Part shown: positions 48,370-57,937 of the stretch, in pieces
Layout of the letters: every line of letters starts with the position of its first letter
Numbering within the stretch: the first letter of the stretch is position 1
Source: Lysobacter soyae
GTDB lineage: Bacteria; Pseudomonadota; Gammaproteobacteria; Xanthomonadales; Xanthomonadaceae
DNA length: 64,000 nt
Assembly (NCBI RefSeq): GCF_019551435.1
Contig: NZ_CP080544.1
Span: 1,736,001-1,800,000, forward strand
Reading direction: 5' to 3'
The notes under the pieces: generated by a model
The model's database searches: none
What the model was told of the DNA's origin: nothing
Seen by the model: only the letters and a program-made list of their open reading frames with translations
Position numbers and translations under genes: made by a program

Positions 48370-50952
48370 TTACTTTTTGAAGACCAATTGACCCCCTTCG
48401 GCGTCGACGTGCACCACGTCGCCATTGCCGAAGTCGCCTCGCAAAATTTGTGAGGCCAGGGGGTTCTCGATCTGCTGTTGAATCGCCCGCTTCAACGGTC
48501 GTGCGCCGTACACCGGATCGAAGCCGACATTGCCCAACAGTTCGTAGGCCTTGTCGCTGAGCGCGAGGCTGAGGCCGCGTTCGGCCAGACGCTTTTCCAA
48601 GCCGCGCAGCTGGATGCGTGCGATCGACTTGATCTCGTCCTTGGTCAGGGGATGGAAGACCACGATATCGTCAAGCCGGTTGATAAATTCCGGACGGAAA
48701 TGCGCTTGCACCACGCCCATCACCGCCGCTTTCATTTGCACGTAGGCCTCGGCTGAGTCATCGCCCGCCAATTCCTGGATTTGATGCGAGCCGAGATTGG
48801 AGGTCATGACAATCACGGTGTTGCGGAAATCCACGGTGCGCCCTTGCCCGTCGGTGAGGCGGCCGTCGTCGAGCACCTGCAGCAGGATGTTGAACACATC
48901 CGGATGCGCCTTCTCCACTTCGTCCAACAAGATCACGCTATACGGGCGGCGACGCACGGCTTCGGTCAGATAACCGCCTTCTTCGTAACCGACATAGCCC
49001 GGCGGCGCGCCGATCAAGCGCGAGACGCTGTGTTTCTCCATGAACTCGCTCATGTCGATGCGCACCATGGCGTCGCTGGAATCGAACAAGAATTCGGCGA
49101 GCGCCTTGGTGAGCTCGGTCTTGCCGACACCGGTAGGCCCGAGGAACAGGAATGAGCCGCTCGGCCGGTTGGGATCCGACAATCCTGCACGCGAACGCCG
49201 GACGGCATCGCTGACCACCTTGATCGCCTCCTCCTGCCCGACCACGCGGGTGTGCAATTGCGCTTCCATGCGCAGCAGCTTGTCCCGCTCGCCCTCAAGC
49301 ATCTTGCTCACGGGAATACCCGTCCAGCGCGAAACCACTTCGGCGATTTCCTCGGCGGTCACTTTGTCTTGCAGCAATTTGAAGCCCGAGGTTTCGACCT
49401 CTTGAGCGGCCTTCAATTGCGCTTCGAGTTGCGGCAACGTGCCGTACTGGATTTCACTCATGCGCGCGAAGTCTTGCGTACGCTGCGCCGACTCCAACTG
49501 CGCTTTGGCGGTTTCGATTTGTTCCTTGATCTTGGTGGCGCCCTGCACCATGGCCTTTTCGGCCTTCCACACTTCATTCAAATCGTCGAACTCGCGCTCA
49601 AGCGTTGCGATATCCGCTTCCAGATCCGCCAGGCGTTGTTTCGAGGCGTCGTCTTTCTCTTTTTTCAGGGCTTCGCGCTGGATTTTGAGTTGGATCAGGC
49701 GGCGCTCTTTGCGGTCCAATTCCTCCGGCTTGGAATCGATCTCCATGCGGATGCGCGACGCGGCCTCGTCCATCAGATCAATGGCCTTGTCAGGCAGCTG
49801 ACGATCGGCGATGTAGCGATTGGACAGCGTTGCAGCCGCCACGATGGCCGGATCCGTGATCTCCACGCCATGATGGACCGCGTATTTTTCCTTCAAACCG
49901 CGCAGGATCGCGATGGTGTCCTCCACCGACGGCTCGCCGACGAACACCTTTTGGAAACGTCGCTCGAGCGCCGCGTCTTTCTCGATGTACTTGCGATACT
50001 CGTCGAGGGTGGTCGCGCCGATGCAATGCAGCTCTCCGCGTGCTAGCGCCGGTTTCAACATATTGCCCGCATCCATGGCGCCGTCAGCCTTGCCGGCGCC
50101 GACCATGGTGTGGAGCTCGTCGATGAAGAGAATGATGCGGCCTTCATTCTTGGCCAGATCATTTAGCACGGCTTTCAAACGCTCTTCGAATTCACCGCGG
50201 AATTTCGCACCGGCGATGAGCGCACCCATGTCGAGCGACAGGACACGTTTGCCCTTCAAGCCTTCGGGTACTTCGCCGTTGACGATGCGTTGGGCGAGAC
50301 CCTCGACAATCGCCGTTTTGCCCACACCCGGCTCACCGATCAACACCGGATTGTTCTTGGTGCGCCGTTGCAAGACCTGGATGCAGCGCCGGATTTCTTC
50401 ATCCCGACCGATCACCGGATCGAGCTTGCCCTTTTCATGACGGGCTGTGAGATCGATGGTGTATTTCTCCAACGCCTGGCGTTGTTCTTCGGCATTTTCG
50501 TCTTGCACTTTTTCGCCTCCGCGCATGTTTTCAATCGCCGCTTCGAATTTTTGCTTGTCGCCGCCCGCTGCTTTCAAGGCGCGACCTGCAGCGCCGCCTT
50601 CCTCTAAACAGGCAAGCAAGAACAGTTCGCTGGCGATGAAAGCATCACCCCGTTGCTGGGCGAGCTTGTCAGTCACGTTCAAGACGCGGGCCAGTTCGTT
50701 GCTGACGGTGATTTGTCCGCCCTGCCCGCTGACTTTCGGCAGAGCGTCGAGCGCTTCGGTCAAGCGTTCGCGCAACACCGGGACATTCACGCCCGCTTGT
50801 GACAACAAGGGTTTGGTCCCGCCACCGGATTCATCGAGCAAGGCGAGCAAGACATGTGCCGGCTCGATCATTGAATGATCGCGGCCGATCGCCATGGATT
50901 GCGCTTCCGACAAGGCCTGTTGGAAGCGACTTGTGAGTTTGTCCATTCGCAT
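48370..50952 (-). CDS. clpB: ATP-dependent disaggregase chaperone ClpB
   Basis: An 860-aa Hsp100 protein that pulls apart aggregates with DnaK. It has the N domain ([20 protein letters not shown]), the first AAA+ module (Walker [17 protein letters not shown], Walker [15 protein letters not shown]), the coiled-coil middle domain (about 410-525), and the second module ([40 protein letters not shown]). The start [10 protein letters not shown] at 50952 matches other xanthomonad ClpB; the upstream part of the open frame is not conserved. A sigma-32-like promoter lies upstream. Confidence 0.97.
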   Translation of the reverse strand: MRMDKLTSRFQQALSEAQSMAIGRDHSMIEPAHVLLALLDESGGGTKPLLSQAGVNVPVLRERLTEALDALPKVSGQGGQITVSNELARVLNVTDKLAQQRGDAFIASELFLLACLEEGGAAGRALKAAGGDKQKFEAAIENMRGGEKVQDENAEEQRQALEKYTIDLTARHEKGKLDPVIGRDEEIRRCIQVLQRRTKNNPVLIGEPGVGKTAIVEGLAQRIVNGEVPEGLKGKRVLSLDMGALIAGAKFRGEFEERLKAVLNDLAKNEGRIILFIDELHTMVGAGKADGAMDAGNMLKPALARGELHCIGATTLDEYRKYIEKDAALERRFQKVFVGEPSVEDTIAILRGLKEKYAVHHGVEITDPAIVAAATLSNRYIADRQLPDKAIDLMDEAASRIRMEIDSKPEELDRKERRLIQLKIQREALKKEKDDASKQRLADLEADIATLEREFDDLNEVWKAEKAMVQGATKIKEQIETAKAQLESAQRTQDFARMSEIQYGTLPQLEAQLKAAQEVETSGFKLLQDKVTAEEIAEVVSRWTGIPVSKMLEGERDKLLRMEAQLHTRVVGQEEAIKVVSDAVRRSRAGLSDPNRPSGSFLFLGPTGVGKTELTKALAEFLFDSSDAMVRIDMSEFMEKHSVSRLIGAPPGYVGYEEGGYLTEAVRRRPYSVILLDEVEKAHPDVFNILLQVLDDGRLTDGQGRTVDFRNTVIVMTSNLGSHQIQELAGDDSAEAYVQMKAAVMGVVQAHFRPEFINRLDDIVVFHPLTKDEIKSIARIQLRGLEKRLAERGLSLALSDKAYELLGNVGFDPVYGARPLKRAIQQQIENPLASQILRGDFGNGDVVHVDAEGGQLVFKK

Positions 50953-50997
50953 GGAAAGCACCTGTAAAAGGGCGGCGTCTTCGCCGCGATGCAATCC

Positions 50998-51026
50998 ATA
51001 TGGTGGCGAACTGCGGTGAGTTCAAC
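50998..51026 (-). promoter_or_regulatory. Sigma-32 (heat-shock) type promoter for clpB
   Basis: On the minus strand GTTGAAC (51026-51020) is followed after 14 bases by CACCATAT (51005-50998). This agrees well with the RpoH consensus CTTGAAA and CCCCATNT. Transcription would start near 50990, giving a leader of roughly 40 bases before the clpB ATG. Confidence 0.65.
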
Positions 51027-51094
51027 GTCAAAAGGCCCTCCCGAATGCGCGTTTTCGCGCACACTTGTGCAGCCCCCCACTCTGGTGTTTCTGC

Positions 51095-52237
51095 GTGAAT
51101 GCATCCCAAACCCGCGTCTTGGTTCTAGGTGGATACGGCCTGTTCGGGCAACGCATCAGTGCCCGTCTTGCGCAAGACCCGCGTTTTGAAGTGCTTGTTG
51201 CCGGTCGCCATCCGGCCAAGGCAGACGCACTCATTCGCCGCTTCGACAAGCTCGCGCAAGCGCGTTGCGAAGCGCTCAGGCTGGATACCAACGCCGCAGG
51301 ATTCAGCGCCGATTTGCGTTCGCTGAAGCCGCATATCGTGATCGACACCGCCGGCCCGTTTCAAGGGCGGGAATTGCGTGTGCCCAATGCCGCATTGGAT
51401 GCCGGCGCACATTGCATTGATCTGGCGGATGGTCGCGACTATGTGGCGCGCATCAGGCAGCTGGATGCGCGCGCCAAATCTTTGGGGTTGCGGGTTATCA
51501 GTGGTGCCAGCAGCGTGCCCGGGCTGTCCGCCGCAGTCGTCGCGCAATTGGGTGCACGCCTGAATCGCATTGGGCGCATTGAAGCGGGCATCTCGCCCGG
51601 CAACCATACCGAGCGCGGTCGGGCCACGACAGAGGCGATCTTGGGTTACGTCGGCAAGCCGTTCCAGATAGTTAAAAATGGCCGCGCTGTGACTGCGCAT
51701 GGATGGCAATCGCTGCGCAAAGTACACTTCGATGGCGTGGGTTCACGCTGGTTTGCGCGCTGCGATATTCCCGATCTCGAGGTGTTGCCAGCGCTCTACC
51801 CTGACCTTCAGGGTTGTGATTTTCGCGCCGGTTTGGAGTTGCGACGCATGCATTTCGGCTTGTGGCTGGCAAGCTGGGCCGTGCGCGCCGGCCTCATTCC
51901 CAGCATGGCGGCTTTCGCCACACCTCTTCTGAAACTCAGCGAAAGCTGGCAAACGTCCGGCAGCGACACCGGCGTGATGTATGTCGATGTCGCAGGTCGC
52001 GGATTGAACGACGCAGCCGAAACTTACCGCTGGACCATCATTGCGCGCGAAGGCGATGGCCCGGAAATTCCGGCCACACCGGCCGTGGTATTGGCGCAAA
52101 AAATCGCCGCTGGCGAGATCACCGGCGGCGGCGCATCCGCATGCACCGGGTTCTTTTCCTTGGATGAACTCTTGACCTCACTGGCGCCGTTTGCGATCCA
52201 GACGCAGATACAAGGGCTTCGCGCGGGCGAGGCTTAG
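51095..52237 (+). CDS. Saccharopine dehydrogenase-like NAD(P)-binding protein
   Basis: A 380-aa protein with an N-terminal Rossmann fold (TRVLVLGGYGLFGQRISARL) and the saccharopine dehydrogenase-type block HIVIDTAGPFQGRELRVPNA followed by DLADGRDYVARI and SGASSVPGLSAAVVAQL. Membership of this family does not imply lysine metabolism. The start is GTG at 51095; upstream codons in the frame do not look like protein. It converges on a DUF4166 gene; that domain is often fused to or paired with this type of dehydrogenase, so the two probably work together. Confidence 0.82.
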   Translation: MNASQTRVLVLGGYGLFGQRISARLAQDPRFEVLVAGRHPAKADALIRRFDKLAQARCEALRLDTNAAGFSADLRSLKPHIVIDTAGPFQGRELRVPNAALDAGAHCIDLADGRDYVARIRQLDARAKSLGLRVISGASSVPGLSAAVVAQLGARLNRIGRIEAGISPGNHTERGRATTEAILGYVGKPFQIVKNGRAVTAHGWQSLRKVHFDGVGSRWFARCDIPDLEVLPALYPDLQGCDFRAGLELRRMHFGLWLASWAVRAGLIPSMAAFATPLLKLSESWQTSGSDTGVMYVDVAGRGLNDAAETYRWTIIAREGDGPEIPATPAVVLAQKIAAGEITGGGASACTGFFSLDELLTSLAPFAIQTQIQGLRAGEA

Positions 52238-52254
52238 AGGAAACAATGAGTGCT

Positions 52255-52785
52255 TCAGGCCGGCTCAAGCCATCCCTCGTACTTGATGAGCGGACCGATG
52301 AAAGGCAGCTGTGCGTCCACCATGAAGTGATAGCGACCTTCCACTTCGGACTCGGTGCATCGCACATGCTCGAGCCATGACGAAGGCAGCGGGATAAGGC
52401 CCATGACGCGCGCCTTGCGGCCAACCCAATGCAAGTCTTTGTCGATCCGATAAAGACGGAAGCGGAAAGAGATGAGGCCCATGCGTTCGAACAATTGGCC
52501 ATCTTTCGTCTGCAAGGTCGACACCAAGGGCGAACCGTTGAAATCACGCCGCCATACCTCTTTCCGCGGTGACGTGATGAATCGCACGGTGATCGGCGCA
52601 TCGTGCATCTCCGGTGCCAGACGGGCGAACAAGCCACACAGACGCGAGAGCAGACCCTTGCCGCGCACGATGTAGACCCTGCCAGCGTAGGCAAATTCAC
52701 CCTGACGTAGATGCAGACTTTTAACGGCCGGCGCCAAATGGAAAAACTCGGCGCCTAAAATGCGCTGAAACAGGGAGGCGTTCAC
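52255..52785 (-). CDS. DUF4166 domain protein
   Basis: A 176-aa protein matching DUF4166: FHLAPAVKSLHLRQGEFAYA near the start, then VWRRDFNGSPLVSTLQTKDG and LPLPSSWLEHVRCTESEVEG. The function is unknown. The start is GTG at 52785, which overlaps the pgeF stop (GTGA at 52782-52785); the long open frame upstream lies inside pgeF. Its neighbour, 17 bp away on the other strand, is the dehydrogenase often partnered with DUF4166. Confidence 0.78.
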   Translation of the reverse strand: MNASLFQRILGAEFFHLAPAVKSLHLRQGEFAYAGRVYIVRGKGLLSRLCGLFARLAPEMHDAPITVRFITSPRKEVWRRDFNGSPLVSTLQTKDGQLFERMGLISFRFRLYRIDKDLHWVGRKARVMGLIPLPSSWLEHVRCTESEVEGRYHFMVDAQLPFIGPLIKYEGWLEPA

Positions 52786-53531
52786 GGATCCATCCAAGTG
52801 AGCGTCGCCATTCGACCGGTGCGTGCATCGCGACGATGGGAAAAGAAAGAATCGGGCTCGCTGATGGTGCAACGGTCGCCGCCATGCACGGCAAGCACAC
52901 CGGCGCGATGCAGGCGTTTGCGCGCCAATCCGTACAAATCCACTTTCCAATGTCCGGGTCGTGTGGCGCGGAATGATTCGGCGGCCATTTCGTCCGCAGC
53001 GAGAAACGCATCACGGACTTCCGTTCCGATCTCGTAAATGCATGGCCCCGCGGCCGGCCCCATCCAAGCGATCAAATCCCCGGGCCGTGTCTGCATCGAC
53101 GCCACGGTGTTTTCCAACACGCCGGCGACGAGACCGCGCCAACCCGCATGGGCCACTGCCACCTCATTGCCTTCACTTGAAAAAAGCGCGACAGGCAAAC
53201 AGTCCGCCGTCAACACACTCAGCACGACACCGCGTACCGCGGTCACTGCCGCGTCAGCGACAGGCTCTTCATCACCGTCGCTCGACGCCGAATCGAACCG
53301 GCGCACCTCAATGCCATGCACTTGGTTCAACCACTTCGGTGGCGACGGCAACTGCAACGCTTGCGCCAGTGCGTCACGGTTGCGTTGTGCGATTGCAACG
53401 TCATCGCCACAACGCAAACCCAGATTCAATTGATTGAAGGGTGCGGCTGAGTCGCCCAATCCATGTCGCAGGGTCGTCACCACATGCACCCCGGCGGGGA
53501 GCACGATTTCCGGCGTGATCCAAGCGCTCAT
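52782..53531 (-). CDS. pgeF: Peptidoglycan editing factor / multicopper oxidase-like laccase-domain protein PgeF
   Basis: A 249-aa YfiH/DUF152 protein. The zinc and active-site residues are visible as His in [10 protein letters not shown], Cys in [12 protein letters not shown] and His in [17 protein letters not shown]. PgeF removes wrongly incorporated L-Ser from peptidoglycan precursors in E. coli, and relatives have purine nucleoside activity. The start ATG at 53531 overlaps the rluD stop (ATGA), the conserved rluD-pgeF pair. Confidence 0.93.
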   Translation of the reverse strand: MSAWITPEIVLPAGVHVVTTLRHGLGDSAAPFNQLNLGLRCGDDVAIAQRNRDALAQALQLPSPPKWLNQVHGIEVRRFDSASSDGDEEPVADAAVTAVRGVVLSVLTADCLPVALFSSEGNEVAVAHAGWRGLVAGVLENTVASMQTRPGDLIAWMGPAAGPCIYEIGTEVRDAFLAADEMAAESFRATRPGHWKVDLYGLARKRLHRAGVLAVHGGDRCTISEPDSFFSHRRDARTGRMATLTWMDP

Positions 53532-54538
53532 CGGCGGCTTTCGCGCTCTTGGAATTGCTGCTCGTCGTCGCGCAGCGCATCGATCAGTGCCTTCATGTCG
53601 GCGGGCACCGGCGCTTCGCAACGAATCTCGCCGCCATGCACCGGATGCGCGAATGACAGCACTTCGGCATGCAAAGCTTGGCGCTTGAATCCGCGCAACT
53701 GTTCGATCAATTCGTCGGTCGCGCCTTTCGGCAGTCGCAAGGCGCCGCCGTACAGCGGATCGCCCACGATCGGATGACGCGCGTACTGCATATGGACACG
53801 AATTTGATGGGTACGCCCGGTTTCCAGTCGACACTCCAACAACGTGTGGTTGCGGAAGCGTTCGCGCAACCGATAGTGGGTGACGGCATGACGGCCGTCT
53901 TCGCGCACCGTCATCCGCAAGCGATCACGCGGATGACGATCAATCGGCTGATCGGCCGTGCCACCCGACACCAATGCGCCAAGCACCACGGCGAGATACT
54001 GACGGTGCACATCGCGTTCGGCCAGCATTTCGGTGAGCTTGTTGAGCGCCGGCATCGTCCGCGCCACCACCATGACGCCCGAGGTGTCTTTGTCCAACCG
54101 GTGCACGATGCCCGCGCGCGGCAACTTGGCGAGTTCCGGATCCCGGAACAACAAGGCATTGACCAAGGTGCCATCCGGATTGCCGGCACCCGGGTGCACC
54201 ACCAAGCCGGCCGGCTTGTTGACCACGAAGATGTCGGCGTCCTCATAGACGATGTCTAGCGGGATGTCTTGCGGCAGCGCGTGGGTTTGCGTATCCAGCT
54301 GCGCATCCAAGGCCAGCACCTCGCCACCGGTCAGGGTGTCACGCGGCCGCGCGGTCGCACCGTCCAAGGTCAATCGCCCGGACTTGATCCACTCCGAGAG
54401 CTTGGAGCGCGAGAATTCCGGGAACAGGCCGGCCGCGATCACGTCCAAGCGGCTGCCGGCCATGGACAGCGGCACGACGGCACTCAGCGTCGTCGCCGCC
54501 GGATCGACCTCATGGGTTTCATTGTCTGGGTCGTGCAT
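53528..54538 (-). CDS. rluD: 23S rRNA pseudouridine synthase RluD
   Basis: A 336-aa RluA-family enzyme with an N-terminal S4 RNA-binding domain ([20 protein letters not shown]) and the catalytic domain holding Asp149 in [19 protein letters not shown]. RluD modifies helix 69 of 23S rRNA at U1911, U1915 and U1917 (E. coli numbering). It is divergent from bamD across 106 bp and is followed by pgeF, the usual arrangement in proteobacteria. Confidence 0.94.
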   Translation of the reverse strand: MHDPDNETHEVDPAATTLSAVVPLSMAGSRLDVIAAGLFPEFSRSKLSEWIKSGRLTLDGATARPRDTLTGGEVLALDAQLDTQTHALPQDIPLDIVYEDADIFVVNKPAGLVVHPGAGNPDGTLVNALLFRDPELAKLPRAGIVHRLDKDTSGVMVVARTMPALNKLTEMLAERDVHRQYLAVVLGALVSGGTADQPIDRHPRDRLRMTVREDGRHAVTHYRLRERFRNHTLLECRLETGRTHQIRVHMQYARHPIVGDPLYGGALRLPKGATDELIEQLRGFKRQALHAEVLSFAHPVHGGEIRCEAPVPADMKALIDALRDDEQQFQERESRR

Positions 54539-54644
54539 CCGCGCGCTGTCCTGTACTTAACGGTGTATTCATTCTGGCGAAGGGGTCCGCCCCCTTGCCT
54601 GCGGTATTATCGCCTTTTCCGTATTCACGGCGTCGCAGACCTCC

Positions 54645-55547
54645 ATGAACCCAGGCAACATCGAATTCGCGTCCAAGCGCATTGTCCGCGCTGTCCTCCT
54701 TTCAGTCGCACTGCTGGTTGTTGCCACGGGCTGTACCACGATGAAGGGCTTGTTCGGCCGGAAGCAGACCAAAGAAGACAACCGCCCGGTCGCCGTCCTC
54801 TATGACAAGGCGCACGAAGCCGTGATGAAGGGCAACTACGGCACCGCGGAAGACGATTTCAAGACCTTGCTCGCGCAGTATCCGTACGGCCCGTACGCCG
54901 AACAGTCGTTGATGGAAATGGCCTACGCGCAACATAAGGCCAACAACAACGATGACGCGGTCTCGTCCATCGACCGTTTCTTGCGCACCTACCCGACCAA
55001 CCGCAATGTGCCGTACATGTACTACCTGCGCGGCTTGGCCAACCAATCGCGCAATACGGTGTTCATGGCACGCCTGTTCGACATCGACATGTCGTCGCGT
55101 GATTTGGCCGCACCGCGTCAGGCCTACAACGATTTCGGCATCGTGCTCGACAAGTATCCGAACAGCCGTTATGCCGAAGACGCCCGCGCGCGTCGCGCCT
55201 ATTTGAACAACCAGTTCGCGCGTTATGAGCTGGGTACGGCGGTGCATTACCTGCGTAACGATGCGTACGTGGCCGCTGTGAGCCGTGCCAAGTACCTGTT
55301 GGAAAACTACCCGGAATCCGAATACCGCAATGACGCGGTGGCGGTGATGGCAGAAGCCTATACGCGTCTTGGCAATACTCAATTGGCAGCCGATGCCAAG
55401 CGTGTGCTGGAAACGAACGACCCGAATCATCCTTGGTTGAAAGGCAGCTGGCCGCGTGGTGAATCGGTGTTGCGTCGTTTGAATCCGTTTGCCCGCGGTA
55501 GCGCGGTGACGGTGGAGCATGTGCCGCCGCCGATGCAGGCGCAGTAA
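54645..55547 (+). CDS. bamD: Outer-membrane protein assembly lipoprotein BamD
   Basis: A 300-aa lipoprotein of the BAM complex. The lipid-accepting Cys30 follows LLSVALLVVATG. Five TPR-like repeats follow (LYDKAHEAVMKGNYGTAEDD, SIDRFLRTYPTNRNVPYMYY, QAYNDFGIVLDKYPNSRYAE, RAKYLLENYPESEYRNDAVA). Length and order fit BamD, and rluD is its usual divergent neighbour. A TATTAT hexamer at 54605-54610 is a possible -10 box, and just upstream lies a small inverted repeat AAGGGG-TCCGC-CCCCTT (54580-54596). Confidence 0.95.
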   Translation: MNPGNIEFASKRIVRAVLLSVALLVVATGCTTMKGLFGRKQTKEDNRPVAVLYDKAHEAVMKGNYGTAEDDFKTLLAQYPYGPYAEQSLMEMAYAQHKANNNDDAVSSIDRFLRTYPTNRNVPYMYYLRGLANQSRNTVFMARLFDIDMSSRDLAAPRQAYNDFGIVLDKYPNSRYAEDARARRAYLNNQFARYELGTAVHYLRNDAYVAAVSRAKYLLENYPESEYRNDAVAVMAEAYTRLGNTQLAADAKRVLETNDPNHPWLKGSWPRGESVLRRLNPFARGSAVTVEHVPPPMQAQ

Positions 55548-55577
55548 GGGTTAGTTGCTGTTGAGGTGCTTTTAAGA

Positions 55578-55685
55578 GCGCCTCATCCGCCCCTTCGGGG
55601 CACCTTCTTCATCAGAGATGGAGAAGGGAGAAGCTGTCCTTCTCCACGCAGTGGAGAAGGTGGCGCGCAGCGCCGGATGAGGCGC
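55578..55685. repeat. Four-hairpin repeat element, copy 1
   Basis: Outer 12-bp inverted repeat GCGCCTCATCCG/CGGATGAGGCGC encloses four hairpins with 3-nt loops: 55589-55601 (GCCCC), 55603-55627 (11 bp with one G-T pair), 55638-55660 (10 bp, CCTTCTCCAC) and 55662-55674 (GGCGC). It fills the gap between convergent bamD and nadE and may serve as their terminator. The same design recurs at 57938-58047. Confidence 0.85.
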
Positions 55686-55690
55686 CTTAC

Positions 55691-57328
55691 TTACCCCCGA
55701 TACCCATTCGTAATCGGATAACGCCTTTCCCGCCCAAACGCCCGTCGCGACACCTTCGGGCCCGGCGCCGCTTGATGGCGTTTCCATTCGGCAATGCGCA
55801 CCAGCTTGACCACACGGTCGACAATCTCCGCCGCATATCCCGCGGCCACGATTTCATCGCGGGATTGTTCCTGATCGACATAACGCATCAGCACGCCGTC
55901 GAGCACATCGTAGGGCGGCAGTGAATCCTGATCTTTCTGGTTGTCACGCAGCTCCGCAGAGGGCGGCCGGTCGATGACTGCCGAAGGAATCACCTCGCCC
56001 GTGCCGACGGTGTTGCGCCAACGCGACAAGGCGAACACTTCCGTCTTGTACAGATCCTTCAACGGTGCATAGCCGCCGCACATGTCGCCGTAGATGGTGG
56101 CGTAGCCGACGGCATATTCACTCTTGTTGCCGGTCGTCAGCAACAAGCCACCGAACTTGTTCGACAAGGCCATCAACATGGCGCCGCGAATTCGGGATTG
56201 CAGGTTTTCTTCGGTCACATCGACGGGTTTGTCGGCGAAGGTTTCCGCCAACGTGTCGAGATAGGCTTGAAAAGGCTTTTCAATCGGTAGTGCCATCAAT
56301 CGCACACCCAACGCGTCACATTGCGCTTGCGCCAAATCGTTGCTCAGGTCGGCGGTATAGCGGGAAGGCATGCGTACCGCGGTGACGTTCTCCGCGCCCA
56401 ACGCATCGACCGCCAACGACAACACCATCGACGAGTCGATGCCGCCTGAAAGACCCAGCCAAACGTTTTTGAAACCGTTCTTTCCGCAATAGTCACGAAT
56501 GCCACGCACGATCGCGCGCCAAGCCAAGGCATCGCGCGACTCATCACCATCGTCCTGCCAGAGGACCGGTTGGAAGCGTTTGGTGGTGAGGTTGTAATCC
56601 ACCACCAGCCATTGGTCGGTGAACGCAGCGGCGGCCGGTGACGCCGTGCCATCGGCATCAACCACCACAGATGCACCGTCGAAGACCAAAGCGTCCTGAC
56701 CACCGACCAAATTCAGATACGCAATGCCGGCACCCGTTTCACGCGCGCGCTGCGCCAGCAAAGCATCCCGCTGCGCATGTTTGTCACGTTCGAACGGCGA
56801 GGCGTTGGGCACAAGCACACATTGCGCACCGGCCGCGACCGTGCTGGCGATGGGTTCGGCGAACCACAGGTCTTCGCATATGATCAGGCCGACACGTGTA
56901 CCGTTGACCTCGAACACGCAATCTTCGCGGTCGGGGTCGACTTCGAAATAGCGGCGCTCATCAAACACGGCATAGTTGGGCAGTTCGCGCTTGCGATAAG
57001 TCTGCGCAATGACGCCATCGCGCAGCACACTGACCGCGTTGTAAACCACGCTGCCGGCCGCTTGCGGCCAACCGACGACCGCCACGATGCCATGGACCGA
57101 CGATGCGATATCGGCAATCGCGTGTTCACAGTCCCGCAAGAAGCCCGGGCGGTACAACAGGTCTTCCGGCGGATACCCGCTCAAGGCAAGTTCGGGAAAC
57201 ACCACCACGTCGGCTTCGAATTGCGTGCGCGCCGATTCAATGAAGGCCTGGATGCGCCGCGCGTTTCCGGCAACATCACCTACCGGGAAGTCGAATTGCG
57301 CAAGTGCGATACGAAGTGAGTTGGCCAT
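55691..57328 (-). CDS. nadE: Glutamine-dependent NAD+ synthetase
   Basis: A 545-aa two-domain enzyme making NAD+ from deamido-NAD+ with glutamine as ammonia source. The N-terminal nitrilase-type glutaminase has its triad Glu46 (VVVFPELALSGY), Lys113 (YRKRELPNY) and Cys151 (LIICEDLWF). The synthetase domain has the PP-loop LGLSGGIDSS (to residue 300) and TTGNKSEYAVGYATIYGDMC. The ATG lies 3 bp after the ccdB-like stop, so nadE is downstream of a toxin-antitoxin remnant on one strand and its ribosome-binding site (GGAA) falls inside that gene's last codons. Confidence 0.95.
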   Translation of the reverse strand: MANSLRIALAQFDFPVGDVAGNARRIQAFIESARTQFEADVVVFPELALSGYPPEDLLYRPGFLRDCEHAIADIASSVHGIVAVVGWPQAAGSVVYNAVSVLRDGVIAQTYRKRELPNYAVFDERRYFEVDPDREDCVFEVNGTRVGLIICEDLWFAEPIASTVAAGAQCVLVPNASPFERDKHAQRDALLAQRARETGAGIAYLNLVGGQDALVFDGASVVVDADGTASPAAAAFTDQWLVVDYNLTTKRFQPVLWQDDGDESRDALAWRAIVRGIRDYCGKNGFKNVWLGLSGGIDSSMVLSLAVDALGAENVTAVRMPSRYTADLSNDLAQAQCDALGVRLMALPIEKPFQAYLDTLAETFADKPVDVTEENLQSRIRGAMLMALSNKFGGLLLTTGNKSEYAVGYATIYGDMCGGYAPLKDLYKTEVFALSRWRNTVGTGEVIPSAVIDRPPSAELRDNQKDQDSLPPYDVLDGVLMRYVDQEQSRDEIVAAGYAAEIVDRVVKLVRIAEWKRHQAAPGPKVSRRAFGRERRYPITNGYRG

Positions 57329-57331
57329 CGA

Positions 57332-57574
57332 TCAGATTCCGTAAACCAGCATGTCCAGCGCCGCCATGATATCGCCCCGTTGCGACGAAAGGTCCGCCAC
57401 CGACACCACCGGCATCAATCGATCAATGACGCCGCCGGCATGATCCGCGTGGATCATCGGGATCACGACGCGCGTTTCGATCGTGTCGATGAGGTCGCTT
57501 TGCACGTCCAGCAAGCAAGGAATCAGCCTTTTCGATGCCGTATCGGCATTGGCATAAGCGATGAACTGACTCAC
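57332..57574 (-). CDS. ccdB: CcdB-family toxin with internal deletion
   Basis: An 80-aa CcdB-like protein. It begins QFIAYANADTASKRLIPCLL, then carries the diagnostic LDVQSDLIDTIETRVVIPM and ends ADLSSQRGDIMAALDMLVYGI, the C-terminal end that in CcdB contacts gyrase. Full-length CcdB proteins have about 100 residues; here LMPVVSV runs straight into ADLSSQRG and about 22 residues of the central sheet are missing in frame. Activity is doubtful. The GTG start overlaps the stop of the ccdA remnant (GTGA). Compare E. coli CcdB from memory of the family, not from a search. Confidence 0.7.
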   Translation of the reverse strand: MSQFIAYANADTASKRLIPCLLDVQSDLIDTIETRVVIPMIHADHAGGVIDRLMPVVSVADLSSQRGDIMAALDMLVYGI

Positions 57575-57696
57575 GCGCCCTGCTTGGCCAGAAAGGCACT
57601 CACGCGTTCACTCAAGGTCCCGTCCCGCTCGACCCTGGCGTTGTAGGCCTCGATCGCCTCGCGATTGTCCAATAGCCATTGCGCTCGCAAACGCGC
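57571..57696 (-). pseudogene. ccdA: ccdA antitoxin remnant (C-terminal part)
   Basis: In the frame that ends at the TGA overlapping ccdB, the last 41 codons read ARLRAQWLLDNREAIEAYNA then RVERDGTLSERVSAFLAKQGA. This resembles the CcdA C-terminal toxin-binding segment (W..NREAIEAYN.RVE..G). The N-terminal DNA-binding half is absent: upstream codons belong to a phd-like gene in another frame. No start codon is apparent. It is a 3' fragment that still touches its toxin gene by the normal 4-bp overlap. Confidence 0.65.
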
Positions 57697-57893
57697 GTGA
57701 ACCGGGCTATGTCGTCCGGATTCCCAGGGATTTGAGCACGGCGGCCTGCGAGACGCCGGTAGTGTGCGTGGCTCAGTAGCACGTAAGCGGGTTGACCGCG
57801 TTCGGTGATGAAGACCTCGCTGAGACGTGCGGCTTTTTTGGCGGCGCCGATGTGTTGTTTGAATTCGGCGCTTGAGAGGGTGGTGGGGGTCAT
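57612..57893 (-). pseudogene. Phd/YefM-type antitoxin, 3' end replaced
   Basis: From ATG 57893 the first 50 or so codons read as a Phd/YefM antitoxin: TTLSSAEFKQHIGAAKKAAR, SEVFITERGQPAYVLLSHAH, YRRLAG. The next 40 codons (from about RRAQIPGN to the stop at 57612) do not resemble Phd; they cover, in a different frame, the ccdA remnant. So the gene looks like a fusion of a phd 5' half to a ccdA 3' half that moved the phd tail out of frame. The DNA-binding half may still fold and repress, but no matching toxin is present. Confidence 0.65.
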
Positions 57894-57937
57894 GGGGCGC
57901 CTCCTTTTCGTTTGATGATGATGCGCTTTTTTTAGGA

